A DNA stretch of 64,000 bases from Desulfosalsimonas propionicica (GTDB lineage Bacteria > Desulfobacterota > Desulfobacteria > Desulfobacterales > Desulfosalsimonadaceae), in assembly GCF_013761005.1 (NCBI RefSeq), contig NZ_JACDUS010000007.1, forward strand, positions 62,001 through 126,000, in the 5' to 3' direction. A program made the position numbers and the translations under genes. The notes beneath the pieces are model-generated. The model was not told the origin of the DNA. It did no database searches and was given only the letters and a program-made list of their open reading frames with translations. Of the stretch, positions 25,643-34,788 are shown in pieces (position 1 is the stretch's first letter; each line of letters opens with the position of its first letter).

Positions 25643-26563
25643 ATGCCCATCAAAACCACCACGAAATATGAGAATGACCGGCCCGGCAGAATCCCGCCCC
25701 GTCTCCAGGGTCTTTTAATGACCCTGGCAGGGGCGTTTTGTTTTTCCCTGGTGCCCATCTGGGTGCGCGCCATAGATGCCTATTCGCCCCTGAGTATCGT
25801 GTTTTACAGGGCGGTTATCGGTGTTGTTCCGCTTTTTTTATGGATTGCCCGCACCCCGGAGGGCCGGCGGGATGTGTCTTTGCTGCAGCTTGATGCCAAA
25901 CACCGCTGGGTTCTGCTGGCAGCGGGCCTTTCCATGTGCGGCACAGCCATCACTTATTACCTGGCCATCTTAAACACATCCGTGGCCAAGGCGGTTTTGC
26001 TTCATTACACGGCACCCATCTATGTGGCCATTTTCAGCCCCCTTATCTTAAAGGAAAAAAACACACCCCTGACCTGGGTTGCCGTGGCCGCGGGATTTTT
26101 GGGAACAGCCTTGATTGTAGAGCCCGCAGCGCTGTTTCACAGCGATTCAGGTGAACTGCTGGGCATTGTTAGCGGGCTTTTTTCCGGGTTGTTTCTGTCC
26201 GGGGTGTTTTTGTTCGGCCGCTTTCTGGCCGGCCGTTTGCCCTCCCGGGTACGCACCCTGTGGGGCAGCGTGATCGTGGCGCTGATACTTCTTCCTTTTG
26301 GTGTTCAGGTCCCGGGGGGGCACTTCTGGCACAACCTGCCGTTTCTGATCATGCTGGGAACCGTTTCCCTGGCCCTTCCGTATACGCTTTTTTTTAAGGG
26401 CCAGAATTACATTTCCGCCCAGGTAGCCTCGGTGACCGCCTTGTTTGAACCGGTATGCGGCATTGGCATCGGTTTTTTGTTCTTTGCGGAAAAGCTCACA
26501 CTTACGGGATTTATTGGTGCGGGTATCGTGCTGCTGAGTATCTCTATTGCGGGCCGGCGATAG
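25643..26563 (+). CDS. EamA/DMT-family transporter
   Basis: A 306-residue ten-helix drug/metabolite-type permease with two EamA repeats (each about five helices: GLLMTLAGAFCFSLVPIW at the start, then a second repeat from about GELLGIVSG). Substrates in this family are amino acids, purines or other metabolites; nothing here narrows it. The ATG at 25643 has only a poor ribosome site. It stands alone between the PAS-receiver gene and the repeat-bearing leader of the triple-SBP cyclase. Confidence 0.85.
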   Translation: MPIKTTTKYENDRPGRIPPRLQGLLMTLAGAFCFSLVPIWVRAIDAYSPLSIVFYRAVIGVVPLFLWIARTPEGRRDVSLLQLDAKHRWVLLAAGLSMCGTAITYYLAILNTSVAKAVLLHYTAPIYVAIFSPLILKEKNTPLTWVAVAAGFLGTALIVEPAALFHSDSGELLGIVSGLFSGLFLSGVFLFGRFLAGRLPSRVRTLWGSVIVALILLPFGVQVPGGHFWHNLPFLIMLGTVSLALPYTLFFKGQNYISAQVASVTALFEPVCGIGIGFLFFAEKLTLTGFIGAGIVLLSISIAGRR

Positions 26564-26635
26564 GGCGGGGTGCTGAAGGCCTGCTCCGATGATCCACAGC
26601 TTTACATATCGCTTTAATTTTGTTATAAATTTGAC

Positions 26636-26785
26636 GGCACCGCAAAAAGTCCAATATCTGCGTTACGCGCAATTTCTCAGAATTTCACGTGTGGCTAACG
26701 TGCGCTGCATTTTTCGAAATTGCGAAAGTCTTGATCTTAAACTTTTTACGGCGCTATCTAAAATCAGATTTTTACGAGAGCATCA
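26636..26785. repeat. Palindromic intergenic repeat, module A (copy 2) with terminal module E
   Basis: The second copy of the module A palindrome: AAAAAGTCCAATATCTGCGT at one end, inner arms CGCAATTTC / GAAATTGCG, and CTTGATCTTAAAC-TTTTT at the other end. The whole is an imperfect inverted repeat of roughly 105 bp followed by ATCAGATTTTTACGAGAGC. It fills most of the 319-bp gap upstream of the next gene; no other gene is seen there. Confidence 0.75.
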
Positions 26786-26882
26786 AATTTCAGAATGTCA
26801 CCGGGCATTGGTTTTATTGATAAAGCCGGGACGTTTACGGATCACCGGAAGCAGGTGTGCCCTGTCCCTGACTGGAAACAAG

Positions 26883-29855
26883 ATGAATCGTTTTTGTACA
26901 TCGCCTGTTTTTATCTTTCTGCTTCTTTGCCTTCCGGCTCTATTTCTCACGGCAACGGAATCTTTTGCCGAAAAAAGCCCGGCCGAAGGGCCGGGGTCCC
27001 TGCCTTCGGCTGTTTCTGTTCCCCCGAAAATTGAACTCAGCGCTGAAGAAAGGGGTTTTCTTGAAAGTCATCCGGTGATCCGGGTGGGAAACGAGGATGA
27101 CTGGCCGCCTTTTGATTTCAGCGAGCACGGCCGCCCCAAGGGTTATGCCATTGATCATCTGGAGCTTCTGGGCCGGCGCCTGGGGATTTCCTTTGAGTAT
27201 GTCAACGGCTATAGCTGGTTTGAGCTGCTGGGCCTGTTGAAGCAGGGCAAAATCGATCTTCTGCCGTGCCTGTGGATATCCGGGAGCCGGCAGCGGTTTA
27301 TGCGTTTTACCGGATCCTACCTGGAACTGCCCTATGTCATTGTTGCGGCAAAGGAAAACGCAGGGAAATTTCAGACAGTAGAGAATCTCAGCGGCAAAAC
27401 CGTTGCAGCCGCCCGGGGTTACAAGCAGGAAGAGGTGCTGCGCTCCGCATATCCGGAAATTAACGTATTTCAGGTTCAAAATACGCAGGAGGGCCTTGAG
27501 GCGGTTGTATACGGCGAGGCGGACGCCTACATCGGCTACCTTGGGACCGTGGCCTATCTCATGGCCACGCGCTTTCTGGGAAGCCTCCAGATATGCGGAG
27601 AGACCAGAAGCCCTGAGCTGGGTCCCCAGGGGCTTCACATGGCCGTGCGCCCGGAAATGGCGCTGCTTGCCGGAGTTCTCGAAAAAGCCATGGACACGGT
27701 CACAGACAGAGAAAAGGTGGAACTTGCGGAAAAATGGATTTCCGTGGAGCAGACCCGGGTTCCGGACCTGTCTGTTGGGGAAAAGGTTTTTTTGCGCAAA
27801 AATCCCGTGCTCCGGGTGGACAACATGGATAACTGGCCGCCGTTTAATTTCAATGACAGGGGCCGGCCAAAAGGTTTTTGTATTGATTATACGGAGCTTC
27901 TTGCAGACAAGCTCGGCGTGGAATTTGAATATGTTACCCGTCAGGGGTGGCAGGATATCATGGATATGCTGCAAAGCGGCGAGCTTGATTTTCTCTGCGA
28001 TGTGGTGCCTACGCCGGACCGAAAAGCATACATGGAGTTCACCGATTCTTACCTGAACATTTTTTCCGGCATTGTTGTGCGCAGAGGAAACGCGAAATTT
28101 ACCCGGCTCCGGGATCTGGCCGGGCGCAAAGTCGCTGTCCCGGAAGGGTTTTATTACCAGGAACTGCTCAACAAGCATTATCCTGAAATAGACATTGTTG
28201 CCCAAAAAGATACCCTGGCCTGCCTCAAGGCGGTTTCCTCCGGAGAGGCGGATGCGGCCCTGGCAGAGAAGCCGGTTTTTGATCACCTGATCCGGCAGCA
28301 TTTTCTCACGGATCTCAAAAGCGTGCCGGTCATGGACAGCCCCTGGTTTGAAAACACGCCTTTATCCATAGGTCTCAGCAAGGATCGGGCCATACTTGGC
28401 GCTATACTGCAAAAGGCCATGGACAGGGTAACCCAGGATGAGATGGCCCGGCTCTACCGCCGCTGGCTGGACCGGGAGCAGGACGAGTTGGGCGGGCCCA
28501 GGGTGATGCTTTCCCGGCAGGAGCGCCAGTGGCTGGAAGAAAAGGGAGAAATCCGCATCTGCGGGCGGCCTTCCTGGCTGCCCTTTGAAGAAATTGATAA
28601 AAATGGAGGGCACAGGGGGATTTCAGCTGATATCATGGGCCTGCTGGAGGAAAGAATCGGCGTGCCCATCCGCTTTGTGCCCACAAAAAGCTGGAAGCAG
28701 AGCCTTGAGGCCCTGGAAAGCGGCCGCTGCGACCTGCTTTCCGCAGTGTCGAAAAGCCGCCGGGAAAAAGGCCCCTTTGTTGTGTCCAAGCCGTATATCG
28801 AATCTGTCAACGTGATGGTGGCAAGAGACGGACAGCCTTATATTCCGGATCTTCACGCCCTGGAAGGCCGAAAAGTCGGTATTGTGCAGGACAACCCGGT
28901 GGCGGATTATTTGCAGGATCAGTATCCCGGCATCCGGCTTCGTTTTTATCCGGACCTAAAGGGGGTTTTGCGGGCAGTGGCCAAAGATGAGGCTGAAATT
29001 GCGCTGGGCAGCCTGCACCGGGTCAGCTATATCCTGCACGAACTCGGGCTTTATGATTTAAAAATCGCGGGGCAGACCCCGTACAAGGAACAACTGGGCC
29101 TGGGCATTGCCGGAGACAACCCCGTCCTTGCCGCCATCATGGACAAGGCCCTGGAATCGGTTTCCGGCCGGGAGGTGAGCCGGATCACCCGCAAATGGCT
29201 TTCGATCCGGTATGACAAGGGATTTGATACGCTGCTGCTGTTTCAGATTCTGGGGGTTGTGGCTGTGCTCATGAGTCTGTTTGTTTTCTGGAACAGAAAA
29301 CTGGCCCGCTTAAACCGGGATCTGGGCATTGCCCATCAGGCGCTGGCTGTTAAAAGCCTGGAACTGGAAAGGCTTTCAATCACAGATGCCCTGACCGGCA
29401 TTTTCAACAGGCTCAAAACCGAAGATCTCCTGCTGGATGAAATCCGGCGTATCCGGAGAACCCGACAGCCGTTTTCCATTATCATGCTGGACGTGGATCA
29501 CTTCAAGCAAATCAATGATTCGTACGGACATCAGACCGGAGACCATGTCTTAAAGCAGATCACTGATCTGTTGCATGCCAATATCCGTCAGGCCGACAGC
29601 ATCGGCCGGTGGGGCGGGGAGGAGTTTTTGATCCTTTGCCCGGACACATCAATGAAAGGGGCAGTGATTTTGGCCCAGCATCTTCGCAATTCGGTTGCAG
29701 GGCTGCAGTTTTCCGCGGCCGGCCGGGTGACCTGCAGTTTCGGCGTGGCCGAATATCATCCGGGAGAAGGCATCACCCAGCTTTTGCGGAGGGTGGACCG
29801 GGCCATGTACCGGGCCAAGCAGCGCGGCCGAAACCGGGTGGAAGTTTTGGAATAA
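26883..29855 (+). CDS. Diguanylate cyclase with three tandem solute-binding domains
   Basis: A 990-residue membrane sensor. After a signal peptide (MNRFCTSPVFIFLLLCLPALF) come three SBP_bac_3 domains in the periplasm (about 55-290, 295-525, 530-770), the first two with near-identical openings (VGNEDDWPPFDF, VDNMDNWPPFNF). A membrane helix (about 780-800) leads to a GGDEF domain with GGEEF at 911-915 and an RxxD inhibitory site at 902-905. The output is c-di-GMP synthesis controlled by amino-acid-like ligands. Three stacked binding domains are unusual; one or two is common. ATG 26883 is chosen for the signal peptide, because the longer frame runs through the repeat. Confidence 0.9.
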   Translation: MNRFCTSPVFIFLLLCLPALFLTATESFAEKSPAEGPGSLPSAVSVPPKIELSAEERGFLESHPVIRVGNEDDWPPFDFSEHGRPKGYAIDHLELLGRRLGISFEYVNGYSWFELLGLLKQGKIDLLPCLWISGSRQRFMRFTGSYLELPYVIVAAKENAGKFQTVENLSGKTVAAARGYKQEEVLRSAYPEINVFQVQNTQEGLEAVVYGEADAYIGYLGTVAYLMATRFLGSLQICGETRSPELGPQGLHMAVRPEMALLAGVLEKAMDTVTDREKVELAEKWISVEQTRVPDLSVGEKVFLRKNPVLRVDNMDNWPPFNFNDRGRPKGFCIDYTELLADKLGVEFEYVTRQGWQDIMDMLQSGELDFLCDVVPTPDRKAYMEFTDSYLNIFSGIVVRRGNAKFTRLRDLAGRKVAVPEGFYYQELLNKHYPEIDIVAQKDTLACLKAVSSGEADAALAEKPVFDHLIRQHFLTDLKSVPVMDSPWFENTPLSIGLSKDRAILGAILQKAMDRVTQDEMARLYRRWLDREQDELGGPRVMLSRQERQWLEEKGEIRICGRPSWLPFEEIDKNGGHRGISADIMGLLEERIGVPIRFVPTKSWKQSLEALESGRCDLLSAVSKSRREKGPFVVSKPYIESVNVMVARDGQPYIPDLHALEGRKVGIVQDNPVADYLQDQYPGIRLRFYPDLKGVLRAVAKDEAEIALGSLHRVSYILHELGLYDLKIAGQTPYKEQLGLGIAGDNPVLAAIMDKALESVSGREVSRITRKWLSIRYDKGFDTLLLFQILGVVAVLMSLFVFWNRKLARLNRDLGIAHQALAVKSLELERLSITDALTGIFNRLKTEDLLLDEIRRIRRTRQPFSIIMLDVDHFKQINDSYGHQTGDHVLKQITDLLHANIRQADSIGRWGGEEFLILCPDTSMKGAVILAQHLRNSVAGLQFSAAGRVTCSFGVAEYHPGEGITQLLRRVDRAMYRAKQRGRNRVEVLE

Positions 29856-29892
29856 GCCGGTTCACTTCAGACAAGCCTTTTTATGGCCTTGT

Positions 29893-30960
29893 TTACGGCA
29901 GTGGCTCGTCGGTGTAGGCCACATTGGCTTCCTGCGGGGTGCGGGGCTCAAGGGGCCTGTTGTTGGCAATGTCATCGACCCAGTTGGCATTGAGCAGCAG
30001 GGATTTGCCGGATAAAACAATGTCTGCGTCCTGCAGGGCCTGGTCGGCTGTTTTGCGGTCATAGATCCCGCCGCAGATCATCAGCGGCTTGCCGGTTTTC
30101 TGCCTTGTGAGCTGTGCCATGTTTTGATCCGTTTCAAATGCCGGGTAGCTGAAATTCAGTGTGGAGACCGAAACGGCATCCACCGGCTCTTTGTCCAGCA
30201 AGCCGATGGTTTCCAGCCATTGGTCCTTTTCAAACAATGACACCTTCATGTCCACAACGCCCCAGTTTGATATCCGGAAGGTCAACAGCCGATCTTCGGG
30301 CATGACCTCGTGCACCGCACGGATAATCTGTCTGGCCAGCCGGAATCGGTTTTCGGTGGAGCCGCCGTAGTGGTCTGTGCGCTTGTTGGAATATGGGGAT
30401 AAAAACGAATTGATCAGATAACCGTGGGCCCCGTGGACCTCAACACCGTCAAAACCGGCTTGAACAGCGCCTTTGGCGGTTTCGGCAAATCCGCGGATCA
30501 CATGATCAATGTCAAATCGGTTCATTTCATCGGGCACCGGAAAAGGCTGTCCGGTGAGGGGGTTTTCCTGTTTGGGTGCCACCGGACTCGGGGCGATGAT
30601 CCGGCCGGCGGGATTGATTTCCGGCCAGGCCACCCGGCCGCAGTGAAACATCTGCATGATTGCCGTGCTGCCGGCGTCTTTGATGGCCCGTACCACCGGC
30701 TTCCAGGCCTCGATCTGTCGCTGGGTGACCATCCGGGACTGCCGGGGATAGCCCTGGGCGCTTTCATAGTCTGTGAGCACGGCTTCGGTGAAAACAAGGC
30801 CCACGCCGTTTTGGGCCCGGTGCACCAGAAAGTCGAGCACATCCTGGCGCGGCACACTGTCTTTGACAGCAGACGTGCGCGTCATGGGCGCCACACCGAT
30901 GTGGTTTTTCAAATGCACGTTTTTGATCCAAAATCCGGAAAACAAATCTTTTTCTGCCAT
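29893..30960 (-). CDS. Old-yellow-enzyme-type NAD(P)H:flavin oxidoreductase
   Basis: A 355-residue single-domain FMN TIM-barrel ene-reductase. Family motifs are VAPMTRTSA, FHCGRVA, GVEVHGAHGYLINSFLSPYSN with R-T-D-x-Y-G-G-S, and a C-terminal CGGIYDRKTA. It lacks the iron-sulfur and FAD/NAD domains of 2,4-dienoyl-CoA reductase. It lies 39 bp downstream of, and on the same strand as, the flavodiiron protein, so the two are probably co-transcribed. Substrate unknown. Confidence 0.88.
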   Translation of the reverse strand: MAEKDLFSGFWIKNVHLKNHIGVAPMTRTSAVKDSVPRQDVLDFLVHRAQNGVGLVFTEAVLTDYESAQGYPRQSRMVTQRQIEAWKPVVRAIKDAGSTAIMQMFHCGRVAWPEINPAGRIIAPSPVAPKQENPLTGQPFPVPDEMNRFDIDHVIRGFAETAKGAVQAGFDGVEVHGAHGYLINSFLSPYSNKRTDHYGGSTENRFRLARQIIRAVHEVMPEDRLLTFRISNWGVVDMKVSLFEKDQWLETIGLLDKEPVDAVSVSTLNFSYPAFETDQNMAQLTRQKTGKPLMICGGIYDRKTADQALQDADIVLSGKSLLLNANWVDDIANNRPLEPRTPQEANVAYTDEPLP

Positions 30961-30999
30961 GATGGGCTCCTTTGTCTTTTTTCGCCCGCCGGGGCGGAT

Positions 31000-32178
31000 T
31001 CAGACGAGATCCAGGTCTTTGTGCTTTTTGGCAATGGCTGCGGCCATGTCATCGAGTGCTTTGAAATCGGATTGCGAGGCAAGGCCCTTGCACAAAACCG
31101 GATCAAGGACCTCCACTTTGAGGTTGCCGGTCATGGAGGCAAGGGTTTCCACGGTTTTGCCGCCCCAGCCGTAGGAGCCGAGAATGGAAAGAAATTTGGT
31201 TTTTGGCCGCAGGGCATTGGCCAGAAATGCGGCGTATGCGGCCATGGGATGGGGGCCGGCCAGCACCGTGGGCGTGCCCACCACAATGGTGGCCGCATCC
31301 ACCAGGGACATGGCCAGTTTGCCGATATCGGTCACAGGCAGGTTAAACAGTTCCACGCGCACACCCTGATCTGTGAGGGCCGAGGCCAGGTGATCCACCA
31401 TTTGCCGGGTGCTGCCGTGCATGGAGACAAAGGGCAGCACCACCAGGTTTTTGGGCGCACCGTTGACCCACTGGTCATAGGCATCCATGATCCAGCCGGG
31501 CTGGTCGTAGATCTGGCCGTGGCTCGGGGCGATCATGTCAATGTCATAGGGTTTGAGCTTTTCCAGATTTTTGGCGATGACTTTGCCAAACGGCATCATG
31601 ATTTCGGCAAAATAGCGCTTGGCCGCCTCATATACCCGTCCCGGGTCGGTGACAAAAAGGTCGGATGTGGCAATGTGGGAGCCGAAAAAATCACAGCTGA
31701 ACAATATGCGGTCTTGCTCCAGGTAGGTGACCATGGTCTCGGGCCAGTGCACCCAGGGGGTGTGGATGAATGTTAAGGTTTTATCCCCCAGAGACAATAC
31801 ATCGCCGTCTTCAACAGGGGAAAACACGCTTTCGTCGAGTCGGAGAAGGTCCATAAGCATGTTTTTGGCTTTGGGGGTGACCACCACCTTTGCTCCGGGA
31901 AATTTCTCCAGCACCCGGCCGATGGTGCCGGAATGATCCTGCTCGGCATGATGGGAGATGATGTAGTCGATTTTTTCTACCCCCCGGAGTTGCTCCATGA
32001 GCGTGTCTTCCATGGGCGGATCCACGGTGTCCAAAAGCGCGGTTTTTTCGCTTCCCTTGATGAGATAGGCATTGTAGCTCGTGCCGTCGGGCAGGGGGAT
32101 CAGGGAGTCAAACAGCCGCCGGTCCCAGTCAATGGCGCCCAGCCAGTAGATGTTGTCCTTGATTTTTCTTTTTTCCAT
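31000..32178 (-). CDS. Flavodiiron protein (rubredoxin:oxygen oxidoreductase type)
   Basis: A 392-residue A-type flavoprotein with a metallo-beta-lactamase diiron domain followed by a flavodoxin domain. The diiron ligands are in the H77-x-E79-x-D81-H82 motif. Further elements are the DFFGSHIATSD region and the FMN-binding FVSMHGSTRQM. Members reduce oxygen to water or NO to nitrous oxide using rubredoxin electrons. There is no fused rubredoxin or NADH-reductase module and no rubredoxin gene beside it. It heads a likely two-gene operon with the ene-reductase. Confidence 0.92.
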   Translation of the reverse strand: MEKRKIKDNIYWLGAIDWDRRLFDSLIPLPDGTSYNAYLIKGSEKTALLDTVDPPMEDTLMEQLRGVEKIDYIISHHAEQDHSGTIGRVLEKFPGAKVVVTPKAKNMLMDLLRLDESVFSPVEDGDVLSLGDKTLTFIHTPWVHWPETMVTYLEQDRILFSCDFFGSHIATSDLFVTDPGRVYEAAKRYFAEIMMPFGKVIAKNLEKLKPYDIDMIAPSHGQIYDQPGWIMDAYDQWVNGAPKNLVVLPFVSMHGSTRQMVDHLASALTDQGVRVELFNLPVTDIGKLAMSLVDAATIVVGTPTVLAGPHPMAAYAAFLANALRPKTKFLSILGSYGWGGKTVETLASMTGNLKVEVLDPVLCKGLASQSDFKALDDMAAAIAKKHKDLDLV

Positions 32179-32453
32179 TATAATGCTCCTGTTTTTTGTC
32201 CCGGTCTTCTCTGCATGTGGCCGGATAGCAATTGAAATAAAAACATGAAATGAGTTTTAAGCCCATAATATAGCTTTGCCCACGGCAAAGGTCAAATCCA
32301 CCCTTATCACCCCGGCTCAGGAATTCCTGTCTTTTGTCTTTTCGGTTCATTGCAACTTGATACGTATTTGAAATGCTGGACATATTTCGAAAAAACGGTC
32401 AAAAACACGGACAGGAACAGGAAAAGCGAAAGCCGGGCAGCAACATGGGCAAC

Positions 32454-32849
32454 ATGGATGAGAAAATCAAAAATTATTTTCAGCATAGAGAAGAGGTGGC
32501 TTCGGTTTACCTGTTCGGCTCCCGTGCCGCAGGAAGACAGATGGCCGCAAGCGACGTGGATATAGCCGTTCTTCTGCACTATAAATATCTTGCATCCGCA
32601 AACGCCCTTCAGGAAAAATACCTGGTTGAACTCGGCAGAATCCTGAAAAAAGATATTCACCCGGTAATGATGAACCATGCAGGAGAAATTCTGCTAAAGC
32701 AGATTCTGTCCAAAGGAAGGCGTCTCCTGGTGCGGGATTCATATTTCGACTCTTATTTTACAATGATTGCCGTCTCCAGGATTGCGGATTTCAATTATTA
32801 CCTGAAACAGATGCAGGACGGCATGAAACAAAAGATTCTGGAGTCGTGA
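32454..32849 (+). CDS. MNT-domain nucleotidyltransferase (MntA-type antitoxin)
   Basis: A minimal nucleotidyltransferase of 131 residues with the YLFGSRAAGR and SDVDIAVLL motifs, i.e. the GSx10DxD signature of MntA, the antitoxin that modifies its HEPN partner in HEPN-MNT modules. The catalytic motif looks intact. Start: ATG 32454 matches the usual family N-terminus (MDEKIKNYF); ATG 32445 is possible. It overlaps by four bases the remnant of the HEPN toxin gene. It is therefore probably an orphaned antitoxin. Confidence 0.82.
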   Translation: MDEKIKNYFQHREEVASVYLFGSRAAGRQMAASDVDIAVLLHYKYLASANALQEKYLVELGRILKKDIHPVMMNHAGEILLKQILSKGRRLLVRDSYFDSYFTMIAVSRIADFNYYLKQMQDGMKQKILES

Positions 32850-32974
32850 AAAAATGGTTGATCGTACATGAATACGGCAAGCTGGATTTTGAAAGGATTT
32901 ACGGAAAACTCCAGGATGACATCAGGGATCTTGATGTGTTTTTAAAAGCCGTGATTCAGAAATTTAATTTGTAA
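32846..32974 (+). pseudogene. Truncated HEPN (HepT-like) toxin gene remnant
   Basis: A 42-codon frame starting at a GTG that overlaps the MNT stop. It encodes only the C-terminal part of a HEPN/DUF86 protein: LIVHEYGKLDFERIY then LQDDIRDLDVFLKAVI. Complete HepT proteins are about 110-145 residues, so roughly the first two thirds are missing. The catalytic R-x4-H motif is damaged too: Lys stands where Arg is expected before VHEY. I read it as a deletion-inactivated toxin. The next 180 bp hold only a GC-rich hairpin (33076-33110) without a T-run. Confidence 0.65.
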
Positions 32975-33153
32975 GTTTCTAAGGATTCCTATGCATAACA
33001 AATCAGGGTCTTGAGTTTGCGCCCAGGGGTTGCGGCAATTCCATTAATGCACCCGGAAACCGCAGAAATGAGATAGCCGGCCACCTGCGCCCCGGGGGCG
33101 AAAGGTGGCCGACCCCTTGCCAATGCAGAATTTTAGCTGCTTTCCGGGAGTCT

Positions 33154-34506
33154 TTATCCCACGTCTGCCGGATAGACCCGCTTGGGATCGCTGAAGTATT
33201 CTTTGGTCAACCGGATGATGACCGGGCTTAAAAGGATCAGGGCGATGAGGTTGGGCCAGGCCATCAGGGCGTTGAATATATCCGAGATGGTCCAGACCGT
33301 GGATAGTTCCACATAGGCGCCAACCGGCAAAAGCAGGCAGTAAAGCACCCGGTAGGGCATGACCAGTTTTTGGCCGAAAAGATAGTCAATGCACCGGTCC
33401 CCGTAATAAGACCAGGTAATGGCCGTGGAAAAGGCGAAAAAGATGATGCCGATGGCCACAATGTATCCGCCCGGGCCGGGAAGCCCCATGTTAAAGGCTT
33501 TGGCCGTCAGGTCGGCACCGGTTTCCCCGGAGGTAAAAGCCCCTGTGATAATGATGACCAGGCCGGTCATGGTGCAGACCACAATGGTGTCAATAAAGGG
33601 ACCGAGCATGGAAATCAGCCCGGCGCGCACCGGTTCGCTGGTTTTGGCCGCCCCCCAGGCAATGGGAGCGCTTCCCAGGCCGGCCTCGTTTGAAAATACG
33701 CCCCGGGCCACGCCAAAGCGGATGACCTGCGCCACAGCCGCGCCGGCAAAGCCGCCGGTGGCCGCCGTTCCGGTAAAAGCATCTGTAAAGATCATGCCAA
33801 AGGCGGCCGGAACCTCGCTGATATTGGCAAAGATCACCACCAGGGAGCCGATCACGTAAAACGTTGCCATGATGGGAACCAGCCGGCTGGCCACCTGGCC
33901 GATGCGCTTGATGCCGCCGACAATCACAAGAAAAACAAGGGCGCCGATGAGCAGGCCTGTCACCAGCTTGGGAATCCCGAAATAGGTCTGAACGGGTTCA
34001 GCCACGGAATTGGCCTGGACCATGTTGCCGATGCCAAATGAGGCCACGGCTGCAAACACGGCAAATAAGACCCCCAGCCATTTCTGCCCCAGGCCCTTTT
34101 CAATGTAGTACATGGGCCCGGCACCCACCACGCCGTCGGGGTGAATGGTCCGGTAATGCAGGGAAAGAAGGCATTCCCCGTATTTCAGAGCCATGCCGAA
34201 AACCGCGGTGACCCACATCCAGAACATGGCGCCGGGCCCGCCGATTGCCACGGCCGTTCCCACGCCGGCGATATTGCCCGTGCCGATGGTGGCTGAAAGC
34301 GCTGCTGTCAGGGCCTGGAAATGACTGATTTCTCCCTTGTCCTTTGGATCGTCATATTTGCCGGAGATCAGTTTCCAGGCATAGCCGAACTTGCGCAGCT
34401 GAATCAGCGGAACAACGATTGTCAGCAAAATTCCTGTGCCGACCAGAAGAACGATTGTTACAGGTCCCCAGACAAAACTGCTGATCATCCCAAGAATTTC
34501 TTCCAT
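33154..34506 (-). CDS. Sodium:alanine symporter (AGCS family)
   Basis: A 450-residue permease with about 11 helices. Family signatures are LSATIGTGNIAGVGTAVAIGGPGAMFWMW, the KYGECLLSLHYR region and the GAGPMYYIEKGLG segment. It imports alanine or glycine with Na+. It is monocistronic and preceded by a 280-bp gap with no gene recognised. Confidence 0.92.
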   Translation of the reverse strand: MEEILGMISSFVWGPVTIVLLVGTGILLTIVVPLIQLRKFGYAWKLISGKYDDPKDKGEISHFQALTAALSATIGTGNIAGVGTAVAIGGPGAMFWMWVTAVFGMALKYGECLLSLHYRTIHPDGVVGAGPMYYIEKGLGQKWLGVLFAVFAAVASFGIGNMVQANSVAEPVQTYFGIPKLVTGLLIGALVFLVIVGGIKRIGQVASRLVPIMATFYVIGSLVVIFANISEVPAAFGMIFTDAFTGTAATGGFAGAAVAQVIRFGVARGVFSNEAGLGSAPIAWGAAKTSEPVRAGLISMLGPFIDTIVVCTMTGLVIIITGAFTSGETGADLTAKAFNMGLPGPGGYIVAIGIIFFAFSTAITWSYYGDRCIDYLFGQKLVMPYRVLYCLLLPVGAYVELSTVWTISDIFNALMAWPNLIALILLSPVIIRLTKEYFSDPKRVYPADVG

Positions 34507-34788
34507 TCATACCCCCTTTTCATTTTGAGTCGGGTTCATGTTGGCGTGCGTTACGGCTCACAAAGGGTTGTTTCTTGCGGCGCTGCAGATTTTGGACGGG
34601 AAAAACGGCTGGCCGGGATTCTGCTGCTGCCGGTTGTCGTTCCGGTAAAAAATTGAAGATAATTTATAAAAAAAACAGAATGCTAACAGCTGGGACCAGT
34701 TGTTTTCAAAAGGATAGAAATATTTTGCTACTTCAAAAAACTATAGCCTCAAATCACCCGGATGTAAAGATATTTGATTTTTTTGTTT

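Noticed and set aside
26940-28301. 453-codon antisense frame opposite the triple-SBP cyclase
   Set aside because: Same reason: shadow of a strong gene, no family motif.
30424-31776. 450-codon frame on the plus strand opposite the ene-reductase and flavodiiron genes
   Set aside because: It spans parts of two convincing minus-strand genes and has a His/Gly-rich composition typical of a shadow frame.
33076-33110. Strong GC hairpin between the HEPN remnant and the alanine symporter as terminator
   Set aside because: The stem is good but no U-tract follows on either strand, so only a hairpin can be stated.
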